From Desulfovibrionales bacterium (lineage in GTDB: Bacteria > Desulfobacterota > Desulfovibrionia > Desulfovibrionales > Desulfomicrobiaceae), in assembly GCA_012729655.1 (NCBI GenBank), contig JAAYCS010000155.1, forward strand, positions 1 to 64,000: a DNA stretch of 64,000 bases, given 5' to 3'. A program made the translations under genes and the position numbers. The first letter of the stretch is position 1. Every line of letters starts with the position of its first letter. Below, one piece after another: positions 23,147 to 31,969 of the stretch. Below the pieces are notes generated by a model. It made no database searches. It had not been told where the DNA came from and saw only the letters and a list, made by a program, of their open reading frames with translations.

Positions 23147-23998
23147 ATGTTCGCAGTAATCGGCATATTGGTCGTCATTGGCTGTGTCGTCGGGGGCTAC
23201 CTCATGGGACATGGCAATCTTTCGGTGCTGTGGCAGCCGGCGGAATTTGTCATCATCGTTGGCGCGGCACTGGGCTCTTTTCTGATTTCCTCGCCCATGC
23301 CGGTCATCAAGCTGACGTTCAAAGGCTTCGCCAGCGTTCTCACTGCAAAAAGCCCCGGAAAAAGCGAGTACCTGCAGCTTTTGCGGGCCCTGTACGATCT
23401 GCTGAACCTGGCCAAGCACGAAGGCATCATCGCCCTGGAAAGTCATGCCAACAAACCCAAGGAAAGCAGTATCTTCACGCCCTATCCCTTTGTCATGAAC
23501 AACCATCAGGTCCTGGATTTCATTTGCGACAACGTGAAAACCTACGCCATGGCCGGCATGGAGCCCCATGAGTTCGAAACCCTGATGGATATCGACATCG
23601 ACACCCATCACCATGAAGAACTCATTCCGGCCAACTCCATCAACAAGCTGAGCGACGCCTTGCCCGGCATGGGTATCGTGGCCTGCGTTCTGGGGGTGGT
23701 CCTGACCATGGGCAAGATCAACGAACCGCCCGAAGTCCTGGGCCACCACATCGGCGCGGCCCTGGTTGGCACCTTTCTGGGCATTCTCTTGGCCTACGGT
23801 TTTGTGGGCCCTTTTTCGACCAATGTTGAGCATCAGGTTCGCGAGCAGCACACCCTTTTGAACGTGGCTAAAACCGCCATCATGTCCTTTGCCCTTGGTT
23901 GGGCCCCGGTTCTGGCCCTGGAGGCCGCCCGCCGGGCTGTGCCCAGTTCCGTTCGCCCGACCTTCGAAGAGCTCGAAAGCGCGGTCCGCAAAAAATAG
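23147..23998 (+). CDS. motA: Flagellar motor stator protein MotA
   Basis: A 283-residue MotA with four membrane spans (residues 1-20, 32-50, about 168-190 and 200-222). The cytoplasmic loop carries the conserved FMNNHQVLDFICDN-like segment, and the PALPGMGIVACVLGVVLTMG family motif appears as DALPGMGIVACVLGVV. It forms the proton or sodium channel of the flagellar stator with MotB, encoded 19 bp downstream. The ribosome site (AAAGGG, nine bases upstream) is modest. No flagellar structural genes occur in the window. Confidence 0.95.
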   Translation: MFAVIGILVVIGCVVGGYLMGHGNLSVLWQPAEFVIIVGAALGSFLISSPMPVIKLTFKGFASVLTAKSPGKSEYLQLLRALYDLLNLAKHEGIIALESHANKPKESSIFTPYPFVMNNHQVLDFICDNVKTYAMAGMEPHEFETLMDIDIDTHHHEELIPANSINKLSDALPGMGIVACVLGVVLTMGKINEPPEVLGHHIGAALVGTFLGILLAYGFVGPFSTNVEHQVREQHTLLNVAKTAIMSFALGWAPVLALEAARRAVPSSVRPTFEELESAVRKK

Positions 23999-24017
23999 CC
24001 CGGGAAGTTCACGACCC

Positions 24018-24863
24018 ATGGCCGAGAAAAAAACCATCATCATCAAAAAAGTCGTTAAGGGCGGACACGGCGGACACGGCGGCGGAAGCTGGAAAATCGC
24101 CTATGCCGACTTTGTCACCGCCATGATGGCCTTTTTTCTCCTCATGTGGCTGATCAATACCGTGCCCCAGGAAACCAAGGAGAACCTGTCCATCTACTTC
24201 AAGGAATTCTCTGTGTTCGATGGGCCTCCCCAGTCCTTGAAATCAGGACCGGCCAGCACAAATGCCGTCGACGCCGACCAACCCAGACCACTTCTCATGG
24301 AAGGGTCCCCGGGTTTGTTCACCGAAGGCAAATCTCAGGAGGAAATCCTCCGGGAAGCCATGGCCAAGATGATTGAGGAACGGCTCAAGGCGTACAAGGA
24401 CCAGCTGATCATCGACACGTTCGAGAGCGGGGTGCGCATTCAGATGCTCTACGGAGAGGGGCACCCCTTTTTCGATTCCGGCAGCTCCCAACTGACCAGC
24501 GATGCACGCAACGTGCTCAAGACAATAGCGCAGACCGTAGCAGACCTGCCCAACCTCATTGCCGTGGAAGGCCACACCGACTCAATCCCCCTGGGCGGCC
24601 CCAACGCACGGTACACGAACTGGGAACTGTCCACCGACAGGGCTTCCTCGGCCCGCCTTATTCTTGAGGAGTATGGCCTGGACCCCAAACGCATCGTCCG
24701 GGTGGCCGGATACGCTGCGACCCAGCCCCTGGTCCGCGACAATCCCGAGGATCCCAAAAATCGTCGGGTCAGCATTCTGCTCTTCAACGACCCGACCCAG
24801 ACCCCGGGCGACGTACGCAACCAGACCGGAGCCAGGCCCCTTACCGTCAACCCCCTGCCCTGA
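24018..24863 (+). CDS. motB: Flagellar motor stator protein MotB
   Basis: A 281-residue MotB. After a Gly-His-rich N-terminus (KGGHGGHGGGSW) comes the single membrane span with the ion-binding aspartate D31 in YADFVTAMMAFFLLMWL. The C-terminal OmpA-like peptidoglycan-binding domain (about 140-265) carries VEGHTDSIPLGG and NRRVSILL. It anchors the stator to the cell wall and conducts ions with MotA. A bidirectional terminator follows 33 bp after the stop, closing the motAB operon. Confidence 0.95.
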   Translation: MAEKKTIIIKKVVKGGHGGHGGGSWKIAYADFVTAMMAFFLLMWLINTVPQETKENLSIYFKEFSVFDGPPQSLKSGPASTNAVDADQPRPLLMEGSPGLFTEGKSQEEILREAMAKMIEERLKAYKDQLIIDTFESGVRIQMLYGEGHPFFDSGSSQLTSDARNVLKTIAQTVADLPNLIAVEGHTDSIPLGGPNARYTNWELSTDRASSARLILEEYGLDPKRIVRVAGYAATQPLVRDNPEDPKNRRVSILLFNDPTQTPGDVRNQTGARPLTVNPLP

Positions 24864-24896
24864 TCAATGCACAGGCCCCGTGCCTGCAGCGGCAAT

Positions 24897-24945
24897 AAAA
24901 AAAGCACGGATCCCCTCCAAAGCCACCGGGGACCCATGCTTTTTG
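24897..24945. terminator. Bidirectional intrinsic terminator
   Basis: AAAAAGCA and GGATCCCC on the left pair with GGGGACCC and TGCTTTTT on the right. The hairpin has A-runs and T-runs on both flanks and lies between convergent motB (+) and the DEAD-box helicase gene (-). Confidence 0.8.
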
Positions 24946-24973
24946 TCGCGTCGGCCTTTGCTGGCCGGGTCGA

Positions 24974-26305
24974 TCAATTTGCCGCAGGCCGCATGCCGAA
25001 CACGCTTCTTCCGCCCGAACTGGTCCTCCTGGATGGACCGGATCTGGCAGGAAGGCCTTGCGGCTCCTGCTTGCCGCGGTTCCCTGGCCGGCCCTGCCGA
25101 GCCGGAGCCCCCGACCTTGCGGGCCCGCGCAAAGCCCGCGGCTCCTCGAATGCAGTGTCGTTACCAGACCTTTCGTCACCGTAGGCGAACCCCTCCACAA
25201 TCATGCGGCTCAGGGAAGTGCGTAAGATCCGCTCTATCATTCTGATCTGGTCCGCGTCCTCCGGAGTGACCAGGGTCATGGCCTGTCCGCTTTTGTCCGC
25301 CCGTCCAGTGCGCCCGATGCGATGGGTGTAGCACTCGGCCGTGTCCGGGACGTCAAAATTGACCACATGGGTGATGCGCGCGCAATCAATGCCCCGGGCC
25401 GCGATATCCGTGGCCACCATGATCCGGTATTTGCCGGTCCTGAAGCCGTCCAGGGCCTCCTGCCGACGATTCTGTGAAAGATTGCCCTGCAGGGAGGTGG
25501 CCAGCCATCCCCTGCCTTCCAGCCGGCGGGCGAGGCTTTTGGCCCGGTGCTTGGTCCGAGTGAAAACCAGCACGCAGTCGTGGGGAGTTTTGGTCAGCAA
25601 GGCCTCGAGCAGGTCAGCCTTACGCCCGCCTGGCACAGGGTACACGCAATGGCTGATGGTTTCGGCCGGAGCGGTATTGGCCACCTGGACCACGACAGGG
25701 TCTTTGAGGATCTGATCCGCCATCTTGCGGATTTCCGGGGGCATGGTCGCGGAAAAAAGAAGGTTCTGCCGTTTGTGGGGAAGTTCGGCCATGATCCGCC
25801 GGACATCGGGCAGAAAGCCCATATCGAACATGTGATCGGCCTCGTCCAGGACCAGGGCCTTGATGCCGGACAGGTCCACGTGCCCGCGGTTGACCAGGTC
25901 CAGCAACCGGCCTGGGCAAGCTACCAGGACACTGGCCTGACGGGCGGCCCTGATCTGAGGGCTCTCGCCCACTCCACCGAAAACAGCGGCCGAGCGGATC
26001 CCGGTCTGCCGACCCAGGGTGATAAAGGATTCATGAATCTGCAGGGCCAATTCGCGCGTGGGCGCGAGCACAAGCACTCTGGGCGCACCGTGCCCGTCGT
26101 TTGCCTCTGCGGCGATCAAATGCTGCAGAAGTGGCAGGGCAAAGGCCGCAGTCTTGCCTGTTCCGGTTTGGGCCAAGCCCAGAACGTCTCGCCCGGCCAG
26201 AGCTGCCGGCATGGCCTGGACCTGAATGGGGGTAGGGGAAACATAGCCACAGTCACGGACATTGGCGAGGATGCGCCTGTCCAGAGAAAAAGAGGAAAAG
26301 TCCAC
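24974..26305 (-). CDS. DEAD-box ATP-dependent RNA helicase (RhlE-like)
   Basis: A 443-residue helicase with every hallmark motif: Q-motif (FSLDRRILANVRDCGYVSPTPIQ), motif I AQTGTGKTAAF, Ia PTRELALQI, II VLDEADHMFDMGF, III LFSATMP, IV VFTRTKHRAK, V ATDIAARGIDC and VI HRIGRTGRA. After residue 385 a basic Arg/Gly/Pro-rich tail follows, as in RhlE-type proteins that loosely bind RNA. GTG 26305 is chosen because AGGA precedes it and the family N-terminus VDFSSFSL results; an ATG 63 bases upstream is possible. It probably acts in RNA unwinding during ribosome assembly or decay. Confidence 0.92.
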   Translation of the reverse strand: MDFSSFSLDRRILANVRDCGYVSPTPIQVQAMPAALAGRDVLGLAQTGTGKTAAFALPLLQHLIAAEANDGHGAPRVLVLAPTRELALQIHESFITLGRQTGIRSAAVFGGVGESPQIRAARQASVLVACPGRLLDLVNRGHVDLSGIKALVLDEADHMFDMGFLPDVRRIMAELPHKRQNLLFSATMPPEIRKMADQILKDPVVVQVANTAPAETISHCVYPVPGGRKADLLEALLTKTPHDCVLVFTRTKHRAKSLARRLEGRGWLATSLQGNLSQNRRQEALDGFRTGKYRIMVATDIAARGIDCARITHVVNFDVPDTAECYTHRIGRTGRADKSGQAMTLVTPEDADQIRMIERILRTSLSRMIVEGFAYGDERSGNDTAFEEPRALRGPARSGAPARQGRPGNRGKQEPQGLPARSGPSRRTSSGGRSVFGMRPAAN

Positions 26306-26506
26306 AAAAATTCCTGTGCTTGAGGGGAAAAAAGACGATTGGCGTGATCTGCAATCGAGGCCGGACATGCCGGATGACGGAAAATCTCCAAGACTTCATG
26401 ATGCCCGGACAGGGATGTCGGGCACCGGGTCTGCTCACGCGAGGAGATGACGAGTGCGGAAGAAGGATAATGCCGCAAGGGAATCCTGGCGCGGCCTGTT
26501 CTTTAC

Positions 26507-26582
26507 TGGTGGGCCACCAAGGAATCGAACCTTGAACCTGCTGATTAAGAGTCAGATGCTCTACCAATTGAGCTAGTGGCCC
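26507..26582 (-). tRNA. tRNA-Lys (anticodon CTT)
   Basis: The minus strand folds as a full 76-nt tRNA. Acceptor GGGCCAC pairs with GTGGCCC, followed by discriminator A and an encoded CCA. The D-arm is GCTCAATTGGTAGAGC, the anticodon stem encloses loop CTCTTAA with anticodon CTT (codon AAG, Lys), and the T-arm contains GGTTCGATTCC. It stands alone upstream of the helicase gene. Confidence 0.97.
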
Positions 26583-26967
26583 GCGCAAACGGAATAATTT
26601 TTCTATGCAGGCGGAATCGGAATGTCAAATGGAAAAAATGAAGACCTAAAACCTCTTTTCTGCCCCACGCTGCGACGGGCTCGCCGAACATGAAGGCGCC
26701 CTGTGTCCCACACCGCCCGATCACACCACAAGATCAGCCCATGCCGGAGTTGCCTTCCGCATTGGCCTTGCCTAAAAGACGGGCTGCATGAATACGTCCT
26801 GGACCACTTCATGAACCTTGTGATCACCGTTGCCTTCTCCCCCGGCCAAAAACGGGGTCATCGGCAGGCGCGGCCAAACGATGCCCTGACCCGAGGACAC
26901 AGATGAAAAACGCCGACCATTTCTCCTCCTGGCAGTCATCTCTGGGGGATGGACCCGGTCCCGGGGA
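26583..26967 (+). other. Intergenic region, 385 bp, no gene recognised
   Basis: Between tRNA-Lys (-) and the radical SAM gene (+). It should contain both promoters; no strong -35/-10 pair, hairpin with T-run, or credible small reading frame was seen. Short frames on both strands here have no ribosome sites and no recognisable motifs. Confidence 0.5.
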
Positions 26968-27924
26968 ATGCCCGTGACCGGAACATCCGCGGAACCGCAG
27001 CGCGTCTACGTGGAAATCACCAACGCCTGCAACCTGCGCTGCCACTTCTGTCCAGGCACGTCCCGCCCTCCGGCCAGGATGGATCCTGAATTCTTCGCCA
27101 GCCTGTTGACCCAGATCACACCCCTGACAAGCCGGATCTCCCTGCATGTTCTGGGGGAGCCGTTGACCCACCCGGATCTCCCGCTTCTCCTGGAGCACTG
27201 TGCCCGTGCCGCTGTGGCTGTTGACCTGACCACGAACGGGTCCCTCATCTCCCGGTGGAGTGATGACCTCCTGCAGTCCCGTGCCTTGCGGCAGATCAAC
27301 TTCTCACTTCAATCCCTGGACCGGGCAGCGGGTCCGGACCTGGACACCCTGGACCGAGTGCTGAACTTCACCTCTCAGGTCCTGTTGAAACGACCGGAAC
27401 TGTATGTCAATTTCCGGCTGTGGACCCTGGACAATCTCCGCGCACAGGAGGACAGTGCCTTCAACCGAGCCGTGCTGGAACGCATCGGCCATGACCTGCA
27501 CATTTCCACCCCAACCCTGGTGCCGGGCCGCAAAAGCCGCAGACTCGTAGGCCGAGTCTATGTGCATGCGGATACGGTCTTTACCTGGCCCGGGGATCTG
27601 CCTGCGGCCGAACGACACCGGGGCTACTGTCATGCTCTGACATCGCACTGCGCCATTCTGGCCGACGGTACGGTCTGCCCCTGCTGCCTGGACGCCGAGG
27701 GTCGACTGGCCCTCGGCAATGTCCGGGTGACGCCCCTGGCCCAGATTTTGGCTTCGCCCCGGGCCACGGCCATGCGCAACGGTTTCAGTCGGGGCGAACT
27801 TGTGGAAGACCTCTGCCGTCATTGCTCCTATTGCCACAGATTTGAAGCGAACCGCCGGCAAGCACCTCAGCACGCCCGGGCGAACCCGGCACGGCCCTGC
27901 AACGATGAAAAGAGACCACTATAG
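26968..27924 (+). CDS. Radical SAM protein with SPASM-like C-terminal Cys cluster
   Basis: A 318-residue radical SAM enzyme. The [4Fe-4S]/SAM motif is C21-x3-C25-x2-C28 (CNLRCHFC). LGEPLTHPDL corresponds to the GGE motif region, and LTTNGSLIS is present. The C-terminal third carries clustered cysteines (GYCHALTSHCAI, VCPCCLD, LCRHCSYCHRF) typical of SPASM-type proteins that bind extra Fe-S clusters and often modify peptides or assist enzyme maturation. The substrate is not identifiable; no precursor peptide gene is adjacent. GTG 26974 has better ribosome-site spacing than ATG 26968. It overlaps nudC by 20 bp. Confidence 0.85.
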   Translation: MPVTGTSAEPQRVYVEITNACNLRCHFCPGTSRPPARMDPEFFASLLTQITPLTSRISLHVLGEPLTHPDLPLLLEHCARAAVAVDLTTNGSLISRWSDDLLQSRALRQINFSLQSLDRAAGPDLDTLDRVLNFTSQVLLKRPELYVNFRLWTLDNLRAQEDSAFNRAVLERIGHDLHISTPTLVPGRKSRRLVGRVYVHADTVFTWPGDLPAAERHRGYCHALTSHCAILADGTVCPCCLDAEGRLALGNVRVTPLAQILASPRATAMRNGFSRGELVEDLCRHCSYCHRFEANRRQAPQHARANPARPCNDEKRPL

Positions 27925-28849
27925 CCGTTCGGCCCGCAATGCCTTTTCCGGCCTGGACCTGAACCGCAAACCCTTGCTCCCCGGAAATCCCACATCCTGG
28001 GAGGAATTCCTCGCCCTGAACAATTCGTCCTTTGTGGCTGTGCGCGGAGACGAGATCCTCTTCGACCCGGCCGGGACCGATCCCCTGTTGCTCGACGCAC
28101 GCATGCTTGGTGGCTGCGATCATGCATTCCTTCAGCCCATGCTCCTGGGTGACGACGGGCAGACAACATTTTTTGCCCTCAATGTCGACAGGATGCCCGC
28201 ATCCCTGGCTCAATGCCTGGCCGGACTGGGCACCTTTGCCCGGTTGCGCCAGCATGTGGCGACCATGTCCGGCAAGATCGCCTCTCTCCTCGGTTATGCC
28301 TGTTTCGCTGCCGGATGGCAAAGCCAGACGCGTTTCTGCAGCCTGTGCGGACATCCCACCGTTTCCAAGCCCTCCTCCCTGGCCCAGTGCTGCACCAACC
28401 CGTCCTGCGCGGCTGAACATTTCCCCAGGATCAATCCGGCCATGATCGTCCTGGTCCACCATCCGGAAAAGGACATGTGCCTGCTCGGCCGCCAGTCCTC
28501 ATGGAAACCCAGGGTCTATTCAGCCCTGGCCGGGTACGTGGAGCCAGGAGAAAGCGCCGAGGACGCTGTGCTGCGCGAGGTCATGGAGGAAACGGGAATC
28601 CGGGTTCGGGACATCCGATATCATTCCTCCCAGCCCTGGCCCTTTTCCTCCTCTCTCATGCTCGGCTTCCACGCCCTGGCCGAAAACCTGGATATCCACC
28701 TCGACGACCGGGAACTTGAAGATGCGCGCTGGTTTCCACGCCAGGAGATCCCCGGCCTCCTTGAAAAGGGGGATCTGGCCTTGCCCAGCACAGAGACCAT
28801 TGCACGGCATCTCTTTGATGCCTGGATCCAAGGCGATCTCGGCGATTGA
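27905..28849 (+). CDS. nudC: NADH pyrophosphatase NudC
   Basis: A 314-residue Nudix enzyme hydrolysing NAD(H) to NMN(H) and AMP, also linked to removal of NAD caps from RNA. Domains: an N-terminal region; zinc ribbon with FCSLCGHP and CCTNPSC (about 143-170); catalytic Nudix box GYVEPGESAEDAVLREVMEETGI-type sequence (G-x5-E-x7-REVMEE); and the NudC-specific SQPWPFSSS motif just after it. It starts inside the end of the radical SAM gene (20-bp overlap), so the two are translated together. Confidence 0.94.
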   Translation: MKRDHYSRSARNAFSGLDLNRKPLLPGNPTSWEEFLALNNSSFVAVRGDEILFDPAGTDPLLLDARMLGGCDHAFLQPMLLGDDGQTTFFALNVDRMPASLAQCLAGLGTFARLRQHVATMSGKIASLLGYACFAAGWQSQTRFCSLCGHPTVSKPSSLAQCCTNPSCAAEHFPRINPAMIVLVHHPEKDMCLLGRQSSWKPRVYSALAGYVEPGESAEDAVLREVMEETGIRVRDIRYHSSQPWPFSSSLMLGFHALAENLDIHLDDRELEDARWFPRQEIPGLLEKGDLALPSTETIARHLFDAWIQGDLGD

Positions 28850-28942
28850 ATCGCCGCAGGCCAAGAGCAAGACGGCATTGCGCCGTCTCCATCATGTTGT
28901 TATAATTTATTTTTTTGCATCACATCAGCACGGGAGCCTGTC

Positions 28943-30061
28943 ATGGGACAACGACTGATCCTGGCCGGGGGTGGCCACGCGCACATGATGATCCTGGCCC
29001 ACATCCGGAACCTGGTCCGCAACGGGCATCAGGTCACCGTTATCCAGCCCTCGGACTACCACTACTACTCGGGCATGGGCCCGGGCATGCTCGGACTGAC
29101 CTACACCGCTGACGACATCCGCTTTGCCACCCGGCATGTGGTTGAACGCCAGGGCGGGACCTTTATCCGGGACAAGGTGACGGGCATCGATGCGGCTGGC
29201 CGAACCATCGCCACGTCCTCGGGCCTGACCCTGGAATACGATGTGCTGTCCTGCAACACGGGCAGTTTTGTCCCTTTCCAAAACGTTCACGGCGACACAT
29301 CCACGATTTTCGCGGTCAAACCCATCGAGCGTCTGCAGGAAGCGCAACGGGTCGTCATATCCCTCTGCGCAAGTCGCAGCACGCCGCATATTGCCGTGGT
29401 CGGAGGCGGCCCTGCAGCCGTGGAAATCGCGGGCAACCTGCGCAGGCTGGCCAACCTTCGCGGACGGCATATGCCGCGCATCACCCTTTTCGCCGGTCGG
29501 GGACTGCTCAGCAAACTGCCCGCCGCCATCCGATCCATAGCCAGGGAATCCTTGGCCCGCCAGAACATCGCCATCAACGAAGAGGGGTATGTGCAGGAAA
29601 TCCGCAACGGACGCTTTGCCGTGGGCGATTCAGAAGTGTGTCCGGACCTCATCTTCATGGCCACGGGCGTGCGCCCATCCCCCCTTTTCAAAGCTTCCGG
29701 CCTGGCCACGGGGCCTTCGGGTGGACTGCTGGTCAATGAGTACCTCCACAGTGTGGAGCACACCGAGATCTTCGGCGGGGGAGACTGCATTGATTTTGGC
29801 CCCTCTCCTCTGGACAAGGTCGGGGTCTATGCCGTGCGCGAGAATCCGATCCTGCTCAGAAATGTCACAGCCCGCCTCCATGGCCTTCGACTCATCCCCT
29901 TTGATCCAGGCAGCAAATATCTTCTGCTCTTCAACATGGGTGACGGCACAGCCATCTTCAGCAAGGGGCCGGTCTGCTTTCGGAACAGAAGCGCATTTCT
30001 GCTCAAGGACATCATTGACAGGCGGTTCATGCGCCGTTTCCAGGCCCTTGAACGCCTGTGA
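28943..30061 (+). CDS. FAD-dependent pyridine nucleotide-disulfide-type oxidoreductase (SelD N-terminal-domain family)
   Basis: A 372-residue flavoprotein. The first dinucleotide fold is LILAGGGHAHMMIL, whose GGGHAH is typical of the oxidoreductase family that in other species is fused to selenophosphate synthetase. The second is IAVVGGGPAAVEIAGNLRRL (NAD(P)H). Then come LIFMATGVRPSPL and the FAD-binding EIFGGGDCIDF. No redox-active CxxC pair is seen, so NADH:acceptor or quinone oxidation is likelier than disulfide chemistry (inference). No selD occurs in the window. ATG 28943 has GGGAG six bases upstream. Confidence 0.85.
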   Translation: MGQRLILAGGGHAHMMILAHIRNLVRNGHQVTVIQPSDYHYYSGMGPGMLGLTYTADDIRFATRHVVERQGGTFIRDKVTGIDAAGRTIATSSGLTLEYDVLSCNTGSFVPFQNVHGDTSTIFAVKPIERLQEAQRVVISLCASRSTPHIAVVGGGPAAVEIAGNLRRLANLRGRHMPRITLFAGRGLLSKLPAAIRSIARESLARQNIAINEEGYVQEIRNGRFAVGDSEVCPDLIFMATGVRPSPLFKASGLATGPSGGLLVNEYLHSVEHTEIFGGGDCIDFGPSPLDKVGVYAVRENPILLRNVTARLHGLRLIPFDPGSKYLLLFNMGDGTAIFSKGPVCFRNRSAFLLKDIIDRRFMRRFQALERL

Positions 30062-30304
30062 TCTCCCCGCCGTGGACGCAGGAAGAGGATGCGCCAGGGC
30101 ACTCAGGGCCCGCCTCAGATCCGGATCCAGGAGGTCTCTTCGTGCAGCAGGGGGTAACTCTGACCTGCCGTACGCACACCGAGTCATGAAGGAATGTTCG
30201 AGACCGCGTGGTTCTGAGCTTCCCACCGGCCAGGGAGCCCCTGCCCCCTCTGAACAGGTGCACAGACGGGGATGAACCAAAAAACAAGGTTGGCTTGGTG
30301 GATC

Positions 30305-31111
30305 TCAGGTGCCGCTTCGGTCCAGCACGCAGATCTTCTTGTCTTCGGGATTGAAAACCTCATCCAGAATGGCGTCAACGTGATCACGCTGGCGGTTGAA
30401 AATACGGGCGCAGCATGTCTCAAGGGCTGAACGGGCCTTGCTGTCAAGGGGCAGATCCGGGAAGGCCGGCAGTCCATAGCTTTCGAAGACGAGAGACGCG
30501 AAGGCCAACTCCCGGTCCAGGTTCCAGGCTTGCCCGCCTCCACCGGTGATGGATTCCTTTTCCACCTGGGCCTGATCCATGCGTTTGGCAAAGGCCAAGG
30601 ATTCCGAAGGGCGGTTGGATTCATTGATGGCGCGGATGCGCCGGTTGATCTCGCCACAATGCTTGCGCATCTGATCATGATGAGGGGCAATCAATATTCT
30701 CCCGGGCTGGAGTGGGTCTGTGTAGGTGGAGCCATGCATATAGGCTTCGATCAGACGGGCCAGGGGCTCGTACACCTCCCACACGGTTTTGATGAAGAGC
30801 CCCTTGCGGGTGAAGCTGCGCGGTCGACGGAATTGCAGGCTGCACAGCTGATGGGTGAAGAGACTCTCGTCCTCCAAATGCACGCCCAGGGATTCAAAGA
30901 GGTACCTGCTGTTCTCTTCGCTGCCCAACAGGCAATTCAGGCCAGCGAACCAGGACCGGATCTGCTCAGCCTGGGCCTTGAGCTTTTCCACCCGGCTTTC
31001 GAACAAGACAATCTCATCCTCTAATGCCTTGCGGGCTCCGAAAAAGGTCTCCGCTGCCTCGCGCAGTCCTTCCTCAACCAGGGCGTCGCCCCACTCGTCC
31101 AGAAGCCCCAT
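30305..31111 (-). CDS. Conserved-looking helical protein of unknown function
   Basis: A 268-residue soluble protein not recognised. ATG 31111 is chosen because AGGAGG precedes it by five bases. Residues 20-65 (REAAETFFGARKALEDEIVLFESRVEKLKAQAEQI) form a coiled coil; the rest is mixed helical with no catalytic signature. There is no signal peptide or membrane span. It is a single gene convergent with the oxidoreductase gene and divergent from adk across 135 bp. Base composition and codon use match the neighbours. Confidence 0.7.
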   Translation of the reverse strand: MGLLDEWGDALVEEGLREAAETFFGARKALEDEIVLFESRVEKLKAQAEQIRSWFAGLNCLLGSEENSRYLFESLGVHLEDESLFTHQLCSLQFRRPRSFTRKGLFIKTVWEVYEPLARLIEAYMHGSTYTDPLQPGRILIAPHHDQMRKHCGEINRRIRAINESNRPSESLAFAKRMDQAQVEKESITGGGGQAWNLDRELAFASLVFESYGLPAFPDLPLDSKARSALETCCARIFNRQRDHVDAILDEVFNPEDKKICVLDRSGT

Positions 31112-31186
31112 GCCGCCTCCTGTGTTGCGTTGAAAATAAACCCTATCCGTCTGCATCCCAACTGACAAGCCCGGCATGATCTTTCA

Positions 31187-31215
31187 TTGACAGGCGGCAT
31201 CGCTGCCGCTAGTAC
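31187..31215 (+). promoter_or_regulatory. Sigma70-type promoter of adk
   Basis: A perfect TTGACA (31187-31192) is separated by 17 bp from TAGTAC (31210-31215), which matches the -10 consensus at only three of six positions. It stands about 30 bp before the adk ribosome site. Confidence 0.5.
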
Positions 31216-31246
31216 TTTGTGAAATTTTTTACAGGAGGTTTTCGCC

Positions 31247-31918
31247 TTGAATATTCTCATTTTCGGACCCAACGGTAGTGGCAAAGGGACCCAGGGCTCC
31301 CTGGCAAAGAAGAAATACAATCTGGACCACATCGAATCCGGGGCCATTTTCCGCAAGCACATCGGCGGGGGCACGGAGCTGGGCAAGAAGGCAAAGGAAT
31401 ACATCGACCGGGGCGAACTGGTACCTGACGACATCACCATTCCCATGGTTCTGGATGTGCTCAAGAACTCCAGCCCCAATGGCTGGCTCCTGGACGGCTT
31501 CCCCCGTTCCATCGTTCAGGCCCAGAAACTGTGGGAAGCCCTGCAGGCCGACGGCGTCAAACTGAACTATGTCATTGAAATCCTCCTTCCCCGGGAAGTT
31601 GCCAAGAACCGCATCATGGGCCGCCGCCTGTGCAAAAACGACAACAACCACCCCAACAACATCTTTATTGACGCCATCAAGCCCAACGGTGACAAATGCC
31701 GTGTCTGCGGCGGCGACCTGTCCGCCCGCGCCGATGACCAGGACGAGACAGCCATCGATAAGCGCCACGATATCTACTATGATTCCAAAACAGGCACCCT
31801 GGCTGCATCCTACTACTTCAAGAACCTGGCCAAGAGCGCTGGCTTCAAGTACATTGAACTCGACGGCGAGGGGGCCATTGACGAGATCAAGGAAACCCTC
31901 ATGGCCCAGCTGAACTGA
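31247..31918 (+). CDS. adk: Adenylate kinase
   Basis: A 223-residue long-form adenylate kinase (ATP + AMP = 2 ADP). P-loop GPNGSGKGTQ replaces the common GPPGAGKGTQ. Then LDGFPRSIVQAQ and DDITIPMVLDVL in the AMP site, GRRLCKNDNNHPNN and KCRVCGGDL in the LID, whose cysteines may bind zinc, and the closing RHDIYYD segment. The start is TTG 31247, with AGGAGG eight bases upstream and the family N-terminus MNILIFGPNG right after; no ATG fits. A strong terminator follows. Confidence 0.94.
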   Translation: MNILIFGPNGSGKGTQGSLAKKKYNLDHIESGAIFRKHIGGGTELGKKAKEYIDRGELVPDDITIPMVLDVLKNSSPNGWLLDGFPRSIVQAQKLWEALQADGVKLNYVIEILLPREVAKNRIMGRRLCKNDNNHPNNIFIDAIKPNGDKCRVCGGDLSARADDQDETAIDKRHDIYYDSKTGTLAASYYFKNLAKSAGFKYIELDGEGAIDEIKETLMAQLN

Positions 31919-31937
31919 CACACTTTTGTTTGATACA

Positions 31938-31963
31938 GGGCGGGGGCGACCCCGCCTTTTTTT
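31938..31963 (+). terminator. Intrinsic terminator after adk
   Basis: A 7-bp GC-only stem (GGCGGGG with CCCCGCC) with a short loop, followed by seven T residues, 20 bp after the adk stop. The mqnA start codon lies only a few bases beyond it, so mqnA either depends on read-through or has a promoter inside adk. Confidence 0.9.
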
Positions 31964-31969
31964 CGGACC

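Noticed and set aside
26253-26588. Minus-strand frame beginning MRGPLAQLVEHLTLNQQVQGS
   Set aside because: This is the well-known false protein produced by translating a tRNA gene, here tRNA-Lys.
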